Below are positions 1 to 7,196 of a stretch of 64,000 nt of DNA, piece by piece. The DNA is from Clostridiaceae bacterium. Its GTDB lineage: Bacteria > Bacillota > Clostridia > Lachnospirales > Lachnospiraceae. How positions within the stretch are numbered: the stretch's first letter is position 1; the number at the start of each line of letters is the position of its first letter. The notes below the pieces were generated by a model that was not told the origin of the DNA, ran no database searches, and worked only from the letters and a program-made list of their open reading frames with translations. The position numbers and the translations under genes are program-made. Where the stretch lies: positions 124,001 to 188,000 of the forward strand of contig CABJBA010000010.1 in assembly GCA_902363735.1 (NCBI GenBank). Reading direction: 5' to 3'.

Positions 1-39
1 TCTCCTATTATTTAAATAAGGAATACACGGTATAACAGG

Positions 40-156
40 TTATTTGGTCTTTTTATTGATCCATGTTAAAAAGGGAGTTTTATTGTCAGGATTAAATTTA
101 TCTGGCCCATACCAATGATTCATGTTAAGAGTCTCAGTTTCAACAGACTTATTCAT
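40..156 (-). CDS. Small hypothetical protein (38 aa)
   Basis: A short open frame beginning MNKSVETETLNMNHWYG and ending in a lysine-rich tail (NKKTK). An AGGAAG ribosome binding site lies 9 bases before the chosen ATG; an in-frame ATG two codons upstream is only 3 bases from it and less likely. A TGATATAAT extended -10 precedes it. There is no membrane segment, signal peptide or cysteine. It resembles no family I recognise. It sits just downstream of an IS66 remnant, so it could be a fragment of a disrupted gene rather than a complete small protein. Confidence 0.4.
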   Translation of the reverse strand: MNKSVETETLNMNHWYGPDKFNPDNKTPFLTWINKKTK

Positions 157-184
157 GACCATGCACTTCCTAAATGATACAAAT

Positions 185-213
185 ATTATATCACGAAATA
201 ATTTGGAAAGCCA
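185..213 (-). promoter_or_regulatory. Candidate sigma-A promoter of the 38-aa ORF
   Basis: TATAAT with an upstream TG (extended -10) at 185-190 and a weak -35 (TGGCTT, 208-213) at 17-base spacing, reading leftwards toward the small ORF. The -35 is poor, so the call rests mainly on the extended -10. Confidence 0.3.
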
Positions 214-241
214 GTAAATAAGTGGTTCTATGCGTATTTTT

Positions 242-505
242 TCAGATAGCTAAAAGAACTTTTTTGTAAATAGAAAGACCTTCCATAAACCACTGGAAAC
301 GACCGGAATCCAATCATTTATAAAGCACCTCAAAACCATCTTTATCAGAATGCGATGCCTTCAGTCTATGGCATCTTTTTTCACTGAAAAGATCCAACTC
401 ATAGGTATCCCGGACGATTTCCATAAGACCGTCTATGCTACACCTCGTATCGGTGTAACCGGTTACAAGAAATATTTTTGCCACGCCGGAGAAATCACCT
501 GACAC
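242..505 (-). pseudogene. IS66-family tnpB remnant
   Basis: The frame reads KIFLVTGYTD..SIDGLMEIV and then DGFEVLYK, the conserved core of IS66 accessory protein TnpB. The stretch that normally holds LFLFCGRR between LDLFS and KRCHRLKAS is missing (small in-frame deletion). A TGA at 314-316 replaces the Arg codon of the usual LYKRL, after which the same frame continues LDSGRFQW and MEGLSI, again TnpB-like, to a stop at 242. Just upstream, in another frame, GVVLAIGNHADSVIIAATL may be the end of the overlapping tnpA. No transposase gene (tnpC) or terminal repeats are visible, so the element is dead. Confidence 0.7.
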
Positions 506-684
506 AGTTGTCCCAGCGCATCTAATGTGGCTGCAATAATGACGGAATCTGCATGATTGCCAATAGCCAAAACGACGCCATTGTATTCCGGACGGATTGA
601 GATAAATCAGCACGATGGTAGATTATGTTGTGCTTACTATCTTTTTCTCTGCCATGTGGTTTTTCATTGCTTAAATTATGGTTC

Positions 685-1104
685 TTAAAAAAAAGGGATA
701 TCTTTATACCATTGATTTATATGTTTTTTTAAAGCAATAACAGTTTCATCACTAATGATATGCTCCATTTTACATGCATCTTCACTTGCTGTTAGCTTAT
801 TTACGTCACAACAGGTAATTAAAAAATGTTTTATTAGCCGAAACTTGGATATAATGACTTCACCTTGTTTACGGCCTTCATCAGTGAGAAGTATTTCACC
901 TCCTAAAGGCTTAACGAGTAATCTCTCCTCTTGTAATATAGTCACAGCACTATGGACACTCGGTTTTGAAACTCCCAAATAAACAGCAAGGTCAATTGAA
1001 CGGACTGTTTGTGTTTTTTCAGATAGCTTATATATAGCTTTTAAATATTCCTCCCTCGACGGACTAAGTTTTTTCTCCAAATGACTACGCTTATTTTGTT
1101 GCAC
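685..1104 (-). CDS. DtxR/MntR-family metal-dependent transcriptional regulator
   Basis: 139 aa, the short form of the family: an N-terminal winged helix (SREEYLKAIYKLSE, then AVYLGVSKPSVHSAVTILQ as recognition helix) and a dimerisation/metal region around residues 85-125 with C, E and H residues (CCDVNKL..CKMEHIISDETV). It has no SH3-like third domain. The start is a GTG with GGAGGG 6 bases upstream. Members usually repress iron or manganese uptake genes when metal is bound. A palindromic operator shared with the neighbouring marR gene lies in its promoter, so it is probably controlled by that MarR. No metal transporter lies beside it. Confidence 0.85.
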   Translation of the reverse strand: MQQNKRSHLEKKLSPSREEYLKAIYKLSEKTQTVRSIDLAVYLGVSKPSVHSAVTILQEERLLVKPLGGEILLTDEGRKQGEVIISKFRLIKHFLITCCDVNKLTASEDACKMEHIISDETVIALKKHINQWYKDIPFF

Positions 1105-1136
1105 AACCAGCCCTCCATTTTATGCTTAGGTAGAAT

Positions 1137-1160
1137 TTGTATAGTTGCCATACTCATTGG
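1137..1160 (-). promoter_or_regulatory. Operator copy B upstream of the dtxR-like gene
   Basis: TGTATAGTTGCCATACTC at 1138-1155 matches operator copies A and C (consensus GTATAGYWRCCATA). It also shares the following CA(T)TGGYGCAA with copy A. On the minus strand it overlaps a possible TTGCGC / TATACA promoter, as expected for repression. Confidence 0.5.
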
Positions 1161-1165
1161 CGCAA

Positions 1166-1375
1166 TTATTTATTCTTTTGATTTTTTAAGTCCTCCTTAT
1201 TCGAATTAATTTGCGGATATATTGGACAATCATATGGGTAAAAAGAAACACCGAAAAATCCCGAATAAGAATTTAAAATTGTTTGAAATGCTCTTTCATC
1301 AGCTCTAAGTTTTTGTTGATATAGTAGTTCGCTGGCTTCACTATTATCAAAAGTATGATGTTTTTTCTTTTTCAT
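1166..1375 (-). CDS. Small hypothetical protein (69 aa)
   Basis: A 69-residue highly charged protein with a lysine-rich N-terminus (MKKKKHH) and C-terminus (NQKNK) and a central YSGFFGVSFYPYDCPIYP segment with one Cys. No membrane helix or signal peptide. GGAG lies 10 bases before ATG and a TATAAT is at a fitting distance. It sits between marR and dtxR in the same direction, with its own copy of the shared operator, so it belongs to the same small regulon. I do not recognise the family; a role in the metal or stress response is only inferred from position. Confidence 0.55.
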   Translation of the reverse strand: MKKKKHHTFDNSEASELLYQQKLRADERAFQTILNSYSGFFGVSFYPYDCPIYPQINSNKEDLKNQKNK

Positions 1376-1409
1376 GTTAGTTTCTCCTAACTCTATTATA
1401 TAAAAAAAT

Positions 1410-1428
1410 GTGTATAGCTACCATACAC
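1410..1428 (-). promoter_or_regulatory. Operator copy A upstream of the 69-aa gene
   Basis: GTGTAT-N7-ATACAC is a perfect 6-base inverted repeat containing TGTATAGCTACCATACAC. It lies 5' of a TATAAT box for the 69-aa gene and abuts the 3' end of marR. The same motif occurs upstream of marR and of the dtxR-like gene. Confidence 0.55.
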
Positions 1429-1441
1429 TGGTGCAAAATTT

Positions 1442-1915
1442 TTATTCAACTATATTTTCATCGAAATTTTCAACTCTGCTTATGAGGGAGGACAAGAAGT
1501 TTGACAAAAATTTCAGTTCCGCCTCAGTAGCATTTTGTAGTTCATTTTCCACAATATTGTTTAAAACAGAATGGTAATACATATGATTTTTATGGGCTTT
1601 TTTCCCCTTTTCCGTTAGGCTCAGTGAATATCTAGATAAATTGAGATCATCAATGTCCTTTATAACCAGAGCCTTTCTCTCCAGTTTTTTGAGAATTTCG
1701 GAAACAGCCCCTTTTGTTACTCCCAGAACATCAGCCAGACCACCTACATGAATGCCAGAATGTTCGGCAATAGCCATAATCACATGTATTTCAGAGTGAA
1801 AAATCGGCACATCCGTTCCAAAGTAACGAGTCTTTTTATCCAATTCAACCAAGGCAAGTGATAAGTTCAGAGAATCATATGCAATTTGATGTTTGTTAGT
1901 TAATAATTTATCCAT
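1442..1915 (-). CDS. MarR-family transcriptional regulator
   Basis: 157 aa. The winged helix is clear: HVIMAIAEHSGIHVGGLADVL, then GVTKGAVSEILKKLERKALV as recognition helix and a wing with SRYSLSLTEKGKKAH, flanked by N- and C-terminal dimerisation helices. No Shine-Dalgarno is present; the ATG lies 6 bases after the -10 of a consensus promoter, so the mRNA may be leaderless. A palindrome overlapping that promoter suggests autoregulation. The ligand is unknown. It heads a three-gene co-directional group with the 69-aa gene and the dtxR-like gene, each with the same operator. Confidence 0.85.
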   Translation of the reverse strand: MDKLLTNKHQIAYDSLNLSLALVELDKKTRYFGTDVPIFHSEIHVIMAIAEHSGIHVGGLADVLGVTKGAVSEILKKLERKALVIKDIDDLNLSRYSLSLTEKGKKAHKNHMYYHSVLNNIVENELQNATEAELKFLSNFLSSLISRVENFDENIVE

Positions 1916-1921
1916 GCTAAT

Positions 1922-1950
1922 AGTATATGGTTGCTATACTCTTTTGTCAA
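1922..1950 (-). promoter_or_regulatory. marR promoter with overlapping operator copy C
   Basis: TTGACA (1945-1950) and TATACT (1922-1927) with an exact 17-base spacer. The inverted repeat AGTATA-N7-TATACT (1922-1940) covers the -10 and much of the spacer. The ATG follows 6 bases after the -10, which places the predicted transcription start on or next to the start codon. Confidence 0.65.
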
Positions 1951-2434
1951 GTCACATTTAATTATTGTTTCTTATATCGGATAGAACCTCTTTGCTCTCA
2001 AGATTCTGATTTTCTCTGATGTTACGTTTTCCCCTTTGAGGGAAAATAATATCTGCATTTATAACTGCTTACGCTAGGTCTTGGGGCTGAGTTTTAATTG
2101 CTGGTAATTGGGTGTTAGCACAAGTGTAGTTGAAGATATTAGTAAACAGGGATGCATATCGGCAGAGTAATAAGTAAAAATCAGGAGTTACAGAGAAGTG
2201 AAAATTTTTGGTGGAAGATCAAAAAACATGTACTACTGTAAGTTCTAACCTGCCTTTATTTATATTAAATATAAACAAATCATTAATAAATCCTTACTCT
2301 TCAGTAGATCTATATACAATTTACTCTGAAAGGTATACAATACTATGCGTTACATAAAGTTCCATCGCAATAATTGTACATAGATCAACAATATTACAAT
2401 GGGGTGCTATTGAAGAGATAGGAGAAGGTTAGAT
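1951..2434. other. Intergenic region without a recognisable gene
   Basis: About 480 AT-rich bases between divergent marR and the lipoprotein gene. One short hairpin, TTTTCCC-N6-GGGAAAA at 2027-2046, resembles a weak terminator. No convincing open frame or RNA gene was seen. The promoter of the lipoprotein gene must lie in the right part, but no strong -35/-10 pair stands out. Confidence 0.4.
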
Positions 2435-3346
2435 ATGAAAATAAGGATATTAAGAAACAGTATTAAAAAGCATGGTGGCATGTTGTTATTTCTATTGCTA
2501 GTCGGAATCCTGACTGGATGTGAAGCAAAGGCTCCCAAGGAGGTGGATACATCTGCTGCTTCAAAGAAAGAAACTGAAAATATCCAGATTAATTCCGGCG
2601 GAGAACCAAATAAGGAAGAAGGAAATTCCTCCACGGTGACAGCGTCCATAAAGTCTGACACGGAGCAGGGAACCAATGCAGCTTTGCAAGGTGGCTCAGA
2701 GGAAGAAGGCGTAAATGCAAGAAAAGCCTTTAAGAAAGTTCTTAATGGAATAATTGAACAGCATTCCTTACCGGATGGGCAGCCTTTAGATTGGAATGAA
2801 TTCAGTGATATGGCGAAGAATGAGTTTGCTATCTATGACGTGGATCAGGATGGCAAAGAGGAATTACTTATAAGATATACCGATGCCTCCATGGCAGGTA
2901 TGCTGGAGATCGTCTATGCCTTTGACAGTAGTACCAATTCCGTAAGACAGCAAATACTGGTTTTCCCAGGAATCACCTACTATAAAAATGGCATCCTGGA
3001 AGCCCCTCTGTCTCATGGTACCGGTTTGTCGGGCGTCGACTTCTGGCCGTATAACCTCTTTCAGTATGACCCCGCGGATGATGCCTATCACAATATAGCA
3101 ATGGTAGATTCATGGGATAAATCGATTGCAGAAAACGACTTCAACGGAACTGTCTTTCCCAAGGAGGATGATATTGACCAAGATGGCGTCATTTATTATA
3201 TTCTGAAAGAAGGGGAGTATGAGTATAAGGATCCCATCGACCGTGACGAATATGACAAGTGGCTTGAAGGCTACATACAAAATTCTTACATTCTTGAAAT
3301 ACCCTATGTGAATATAACGCAGGATAATATAGAGAGAGTAAAGTAG
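2435..3346 (+). CDS. Hypothetical lipoprotein
   Basis: 303 aa. A basic N-terminus, hydrophobic core (MLLFLLLVGIL) and lipobox LTGC mark a type II signal peptide. A low-complexity Ser/Thr/Glu linker (about residues 30-90) leads to a globular domain of about 200 residues that contains an acidic DVDQDGKEELLIRY segment. That segment resembles a calcium-loop or FG-GAP-like motif seen in many clostridial lipoproteins. GGAGAAGG sits 6 bases before ATG. It is a single gene with no operon partner. Function unknown; probably attached to the outer face of the membrane. Confidence 0.75.
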   Translation: MKIRILRNSIKKHGGMLLFLLLVGILTGCEAKAPKEVDTSAASKKETENIQINSGGEPNKEEGNSSTVTASIKSDTEQGTNAALQGGSEEEGVNARKAFKKVLNGIIEQHSLPDGQPLDWNEFSDMAKNEFAIYDVDQDGKEELLIRYTDASMAGMLEIVYAFDSSTNSVRQQILVFPGITYYKNGILEAPLSHGTGLSGVDFWPYNLFQYDPADDAYHNIAMVDSWDKSIAENDFNGTVFPKEDDIDQDGVIYYILKEGEYEYKDPIDRDEYDKWLEGYIQNSYILEIPYVNITQDNIERVK

Positions 3347-3366
3347 TCCGCTCTGGCAGTGGCTAC

Positions 3367-3395
3367 TCCCCTGCTTCAGGAAAGGGAGCAGGGGA
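3367..3395. terminator. Hairpin between convergent genes
   Basis: TCCCCTGCT / AGCAGGGGA forms a 9-bp stem with an 11-base loop between the convergent lipoprotein gene and the nuclease-like gene. Neither side has a clear T run, so it is a weak or atypical terminator. Confidence 0.45.
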
Positions 3396-3456
3396 AATCA
3401 TGGCTTAAGAACGGCAGATGGCGAGCACTCTACTTTCTGACTCGCTTTTCTGTTAT

Positions 3457-4533
3457 CTATCTTTCCAATCTGTATCTGCTGAGATATTTCCAACGGTCTT
3501 CCGTCATATCAAGCATAATCATTAAATCTTTTGCAGACATATATATAATGTCAAACTTTAATCCGCAGTCATCTGTGAACAATTGCTGAACTCCACTTTC
3601 TATCAGAATGCGCTTGAAATTCAATTCAAAATCTTCATGTTCTGATGCCTTATAAGCTATCAACTTTTCCCGGCTTTTTTCTTCTCTGATAATTTCTGTT
3701 GGCGGTTCAAACACCACATTTACTAGAGTCACCTTTTTAAATTTGTTTCTCATCTCAAATACATTCACTTCATTAGTATTATTATATTTACTCTCCATCA
3801 TTTTTAATGTGTGTCTGGAGGTCATATTGTAAATACCTAATGTATGCTTAAACATCTGCCATGCGTCATAATGCTGAAAGGAATGCTCTTTTCTGGAATT
3901 TTTCTGGAATTCTCCTGGCCCCGATTCTTCTACGGTTATTTCATGTACCGGCATTACTTGTTCCAACATGGTAATTGCCTTTAGAAATACACTTACAGAT
4001 TTCTCTCCTTCTGGCATATATTTTGCAAAGTAATTATTATCATTCTTATATGCATTGTTCAAATACCCCGGTGTATTAATAATCCACTCCATCATTTTCA
4101 TTTCGCAGAAAACTGCCTCTGTCTTATCCGTTTTCCCCGTCAAGCACAAATACGCATCTAAATTTGCAGGATTTCTACCTAATAACGTTGGCACTTTTTT
4201 CTCATATGCTACACTATATATCCCCTCAGATAATCCATATGGATTCCGCTTAATGGTTGCAGTACGATTTCCCAGAAGATTAAAGGTCATAGCGGATGAA
4301 GAACGAATACTTGACATTTTTGCAGGATATCTTTTATCCTTCATTTCTCCACCAGAACCACCACCATATTCTTCTATATGCTGTTGATCCATATCCTCAT
4401 ACAAATTTTCCCTATAAGTTCTGTAATACTCTGCTTGGTATTTATCACTTCTTGCCCGTTTTTTGTTCAAGCCATGTCCCAGTTCTTCTAAACAAGTCCT
4501 TTCTAATTCTAAAATTTCTTCTTTCAACCCCAT
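3457..4533 (-). CDS. Putative PD-(D/E)XK-type nuclease (PGN_0703-like)
   Basis: 358 aa, cytoplasmic, no signal or membrane segment. NLDAYL (Asp126) followed by FCEMKMMEW (Glu144, Lys146) gives the D-Xn-E-X-K arrangement of PD-(D/E)XK nucleases, and the layout resembles the PGN_0703 family of putative restriction endonucleases. The C-terminal 150 residues are helical and charged. GGGGAGG precedes ATG. The adjacent upstream gene encodes RmuC, another protein with a nuclease-like core. No methylase or specificity subunit is nearby, so a classical restriction system is not supported. The family assignment is from motif and memory, not from a search. Confidence 0.5.
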   Translation of the reverse strand: MGLKEEILELERTCLEELGHGLNKKRARSDKYQAEYYRTYRENLYEDMDQQHIEEYGGGSGGEMKDKRYPAKMSSIRSSSAMTFNLLGNRTATIKRNPYGLSEGIYSVAYEKKVPTLLGRNPANLDAYLCLTGKTDKTEAVFCEMKMMEWIINTPGYLNNAYKNDNNYFAKYMPEGEKSVSVFLKAITMLEQVMPVHEITVEESGPGEFQKNSRKEHSFQHYDAWQMFKHTLGIYNMTSRHTLKMMESKYNNTNEVNVFEMRNKFKKVTLVNVVFEPPTEIIREEKSREKLIAYKASEHEDFELNFKRILIESGVQQLFTDDCGLKFDIIYMSAKDLMIMLDMTEDRWKYLSRYRLER

Positions 4534-4696
4534 AATGTGTGCCTCCCCTATCCTGCTTCGTCAATTGTTATTTTTCATATGTATCACCTATCCCATATAA
4601 ATGACTCCTAATTCATGAGCTTGCCACTAACTTTATTTGGGGATTATCTAAAAGCGGCATCGTATACGCCCTCTTTGTATCATTTATAATTACTAA

Positions 4697-4745
4697 TAAA
4701 AACAAAGGCATATTAGATATTTCTATCCGACACACCTATGTTTTT
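4697..4745. terminator. Intrinsic terminator downstream of rmuC
   Basis: On the minus strand AAACATAGG pairs with CCTTTGTTT around an inner GGATA/TATCT stem, followed by T-rich sequence. The plus strand also ends in TTTTT, so it may work both ways. It closely resembles the terminator at 6386-6432. Confidence 0.6.
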
Positions 4746-4765
4746 AAGATTGTTCCAAATACAAT

Positions 4766-6334
4766 TTATTCTTCTAAATCTGGAACACTATTTAAAAGTT
4801 CTTCCGATTCTTCAATTGTTGGAAGTTCAGACACTCCTCTCAATTTACTATTTATTTTCCTTGTTCTGACACCAATTAATTTATCAAGTTCCTCCCCCGT
4901 TTGCTCTATCCGTTTTTGTGCAGCAGAAAGTACAGTTTCAAATCGGGAGAATTCGGTTTTAACAGCACCTAGTACATTCCAAACCTCACTAGAGCGTTTC
5001 TGAATAGCAAGAGTTTTAAATCCCATTTGTAAGCTATTTAATAATGCTGCAAAAGTTGTCGGACCCGCTATATTCACACGATATTGCCTCTGTAACGTAT
5101 CTATAAGCCCTTTACGCACTACTTCTGCGTATAGACCTTCAAATGGCAAAAACATAATTGCAAAATCGGTAGTATATGGTGGATCTATATATTTATCACG
5201 AATATCCTTTGCACAACCTTTAATTCTTGTCTCAAGAGCCGTTTGCGCCGCTACGATAGCGTCATTATCTCCTGACTCATATGCATCAACTAACTGGCTA
5301 TATGTATCACCCGGAAACTTTGCATCAATTGGTAAATAGACACATCCGCCATCTTCTCCACCTGGTAACTTAATTGCATATTCAACACGGTTTAAAGAAC
5401 CTTTCTTGGTAGCTACGTTCTCATCATATTGTTCTTTTGTTAATATCTCTTCAATGATGGCTCCTAGCTGATATTCACCCACAATTCCACGTGTCTTAAC
5501 ATTAGATAAAACCTTCTTTAGATCGCCAACTCCGGTAGCCAGCGTTTTCATTTCACCAAGTCCGGTATATACCTCTTGTAGTCTGTCATTCACCATTTTG
5601 AATGATTGTGTAATTCTCTCATCAAGAGTCTTTTGAAGCTTCTCATCTACTGTTGCTCTCATCTTTTCTAATTGTTGGTTATTATCTGTACGTAAAGATT
5701 CTAATCGCTCCTGGACGGTATTTCTAATACTATCTATTGATTCTTTGTTTTGTACCGTAAACGTTTTGAATTGCTCATCAACTAATTTCAGACGCTCAGC
5801 TACAGAGTTTTCCAAACTAGTCTGCGCTTCTTTTAACATTTGAGATATCTCACTTAATCGTTTATCCTGCATTTCAAATTGTTTGTTTTGTGCACTAGAA
5901 AGCATTGTAGTTGTCTCTTTCACACTATGTTGCAGTGCTGTTATGCTTTCTGATTGACTGGTCTGAAGCAATGATAACTTCTCAACAATATCTATCTTCA
6001 TGACGTTCTGATTTTTTGAGATACTATCCGTCAGCTCTTTCAGCCGTATATCCTGTCTATTGGTAGATTGACTTTGAACCATAGTAAAGGAATCCGTAAA
6101 ACTCTTCATTGTATTTTGAATATTTGTACCCGTCTCCGTTCTTGAAGATCGAATTTCATTCAAGATTTCGCTTTTTATAGAACCCATAAGTATTGCTTGT
6201 TGATTAGAAAACTCACTTATTAACTCTCTCTTGATTTTTTCAGTATCGATTGATATTGATTTTTGCATTGTTAATACAATGTTGATAATAATTGCAATTA
6301 GTATTAAAATGCAAAGAATTATTAATATAAACAT
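4766..6334 (-). CDS. rmuC: DNA recombination protein RmuC
   Basis: 522 aa, a little longer than average for RmuC. One N-terminal membrane helix (FILIILCILILIAIIINIVL) is followed by about 230 residues of coiled coil rich in Gln, Ser and Glu. Then comes the conserved RmuC domain: GEYQLGAIIEEIL, LPIDAKFPGDTY (Asp and Lys of the endonuclease-like core), FAIMFLPFEGLYAEV and GPTTFAALLNSLQMGF. RmuC limits certain DNA rearrangements such as inversions at inverted repeats. It has its own terminator and follows the lipoprotein gene in the same direction. Confidence 0.93.
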   Translation of the reverse strand: MFILIILCILILIAIIINIVLTMQKSISIDTEKIKRELISEFSNQQAILMGSIKSEILNEIRSSRTETGTNIQNTMKSFTDSFTMVQSQSTNRQDIRLKELTDSISKNQNVMKIDIVEKLSLLQTSQSESITALQHSVKETTTMLSSAQNKQFEMQDKRLSEISQMLKEAQTSLENSVAERLKLVDEQFKTFTVQNKESIDSIRNTVQERLESLRTDNNQQLEKMRATVDEKLQKTLDERITQSFKMVNDRLQEVYTGLGEMKTLATGVGDLKKVLSNVKTRGIVGEYQLGAIIEEILTKEQYDENVATKKGSLNRVEYAIKLPGGEDGGCVYLPIDAKFPGDTYSQLVDAYESGDNDAIVAAQTALETRIKGCAKDIRDKYIDPPYTTDFAIMFLPFEGLYAEVVRKGLIDTLQRQYRVNIAGPTTFAALLNSLQMGFKTLAIQKRSSEVWNVLGAVKTEFSRFETVLSAAQKRIEQTGEELDKLIGVRTRKINSKLRGVSELPTIEESEELLNSVPDLEE

Positions 6335-6385
6335 ACCTAACCCCCAATTAATTATTATTTTAAATCATCATATCACACCAGCTAA

Positions 6386-6432
6386 ATAAAAAAAATAGGC
6401 ATACCAGATATTTCTATCTAATTTACCTATAA
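6386..6432 (-). terminator. Intrinsic terminator downstream of the 177-aa lipoprotein gene
   Basis: Reading leftwards, ATAGGTA pairs with TATGCCTAT around an inner AGATA-GAAA-TATCT stem, followed by a run of eight T. It shares 26 of 34 positions (6397-6430) with 4706-4739, so the two terminators are probably related by duplication. Confidence 0.65.
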
Positions 6433-6543
6433 ATTTAATCATCTATTTCTTTCAATACAGTTCAGCCTCATACTTCAACAGTGCATCATATACTTTCCAC
6501 GTAACCCTATTCTTATATTTAGCAGCCATCAGCAGAATTCTTT

Positions 6544-7077
6544 TCACTTATCCGCATTGATGGCTATAATTTTTAATCCTTCGGACTGCAAATCTTTGTC
6601 CAATACCTCTCCGAGCCACACTTCTCCATCCCCAATCATAATCCCCTTCCAATTAGCAAAAAGGTTCTCGTAAGAGGCTGCTTCCAACGCCTTTTTATAT
6701 TCCTCACTAAGCGTAAGATCTGTGTTTGCAAGACTTTCTTCATCAATGTATTCTACGCCTTTTATTGTAATCGGATAAGCAGTCATCTTAGAAATTGCCA
6801 ACCAATCATCGTTTAACATACTTGTCTTCACTGCTTCTGCAAACGCCTCTACCTCCTGTTTTGTTTTTGAGGTAGATACACTGTAATAATCCGCATCATC
6901 AGAATCAGAGCCTTTTTCAGCTGTTTCATTGCTATGACTTTCCGTTTTCTCCACGGCCTCAATGGAACTCTCTTGCGTCTCTCTTTGAGAAGATACCGCC
7001 TTTTCTTCTTTAACACACCCCACCAGCGCCATAACAATAAATGAGGTTACCAGTACAAATACATATTTTCTAATCAT
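6544..7077 (-). CDS. Hypothetical lipoprotein
   Basis: 177 aa from the chosen ATG, which has a weak GAAG 9 bases upstream; another ATG three codons earlier has no usable spacing. MIRKYVFVLVTSFIVMALVGC is a type II signal peptide with lipobox ALVGC. A Glu/Ser-rich linker (about residues 25-60) leads to a domain of about 110 residues containing MLNDDWLAISKMTAYPI and NLFANWKGIMIGDGEVWLG. This pattern resembles small ketosteroid-isomerase/NTF2-like folds in clostridial lipoproteins; that is a guess from pattern only. Confidence 0.7.
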   Translation of the reverse strand: MIRKYVFVLVTSFIVMALVGCVKEEKAVSSQRETQESSIEAVEKTESHSNETAEKGSDSDDADYYSVSTSKTKQEVEAFAEAVKTSMLNDDWLAISKMTAYPITIKGVEYIDEESLANTDLTLSEEYKKALEAASYENLFANWKGIMIGDGEVWLGEVLDKDLQSEGLKIIAINADK

Positions 7078-7196
7078 AATTATCATCTTCTTTTTTATGG
7101 TTTGCCTAAACTCAGCTTATACCATTATATCATTTTATAAAAAATAATATAAGGATTATTCTATTTAAGCCAGACTTGTTTAACAAAATTCCGCTC

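Noticed and set aside
6452..6529. 25-codon frame MAAKYKNRVTWKVYDALLKY...
   Set aside because: Protein-like, but there is no ribosome site and it overlaps nothing recognisable; possibly a gene fragment, too weak to list as a gene.
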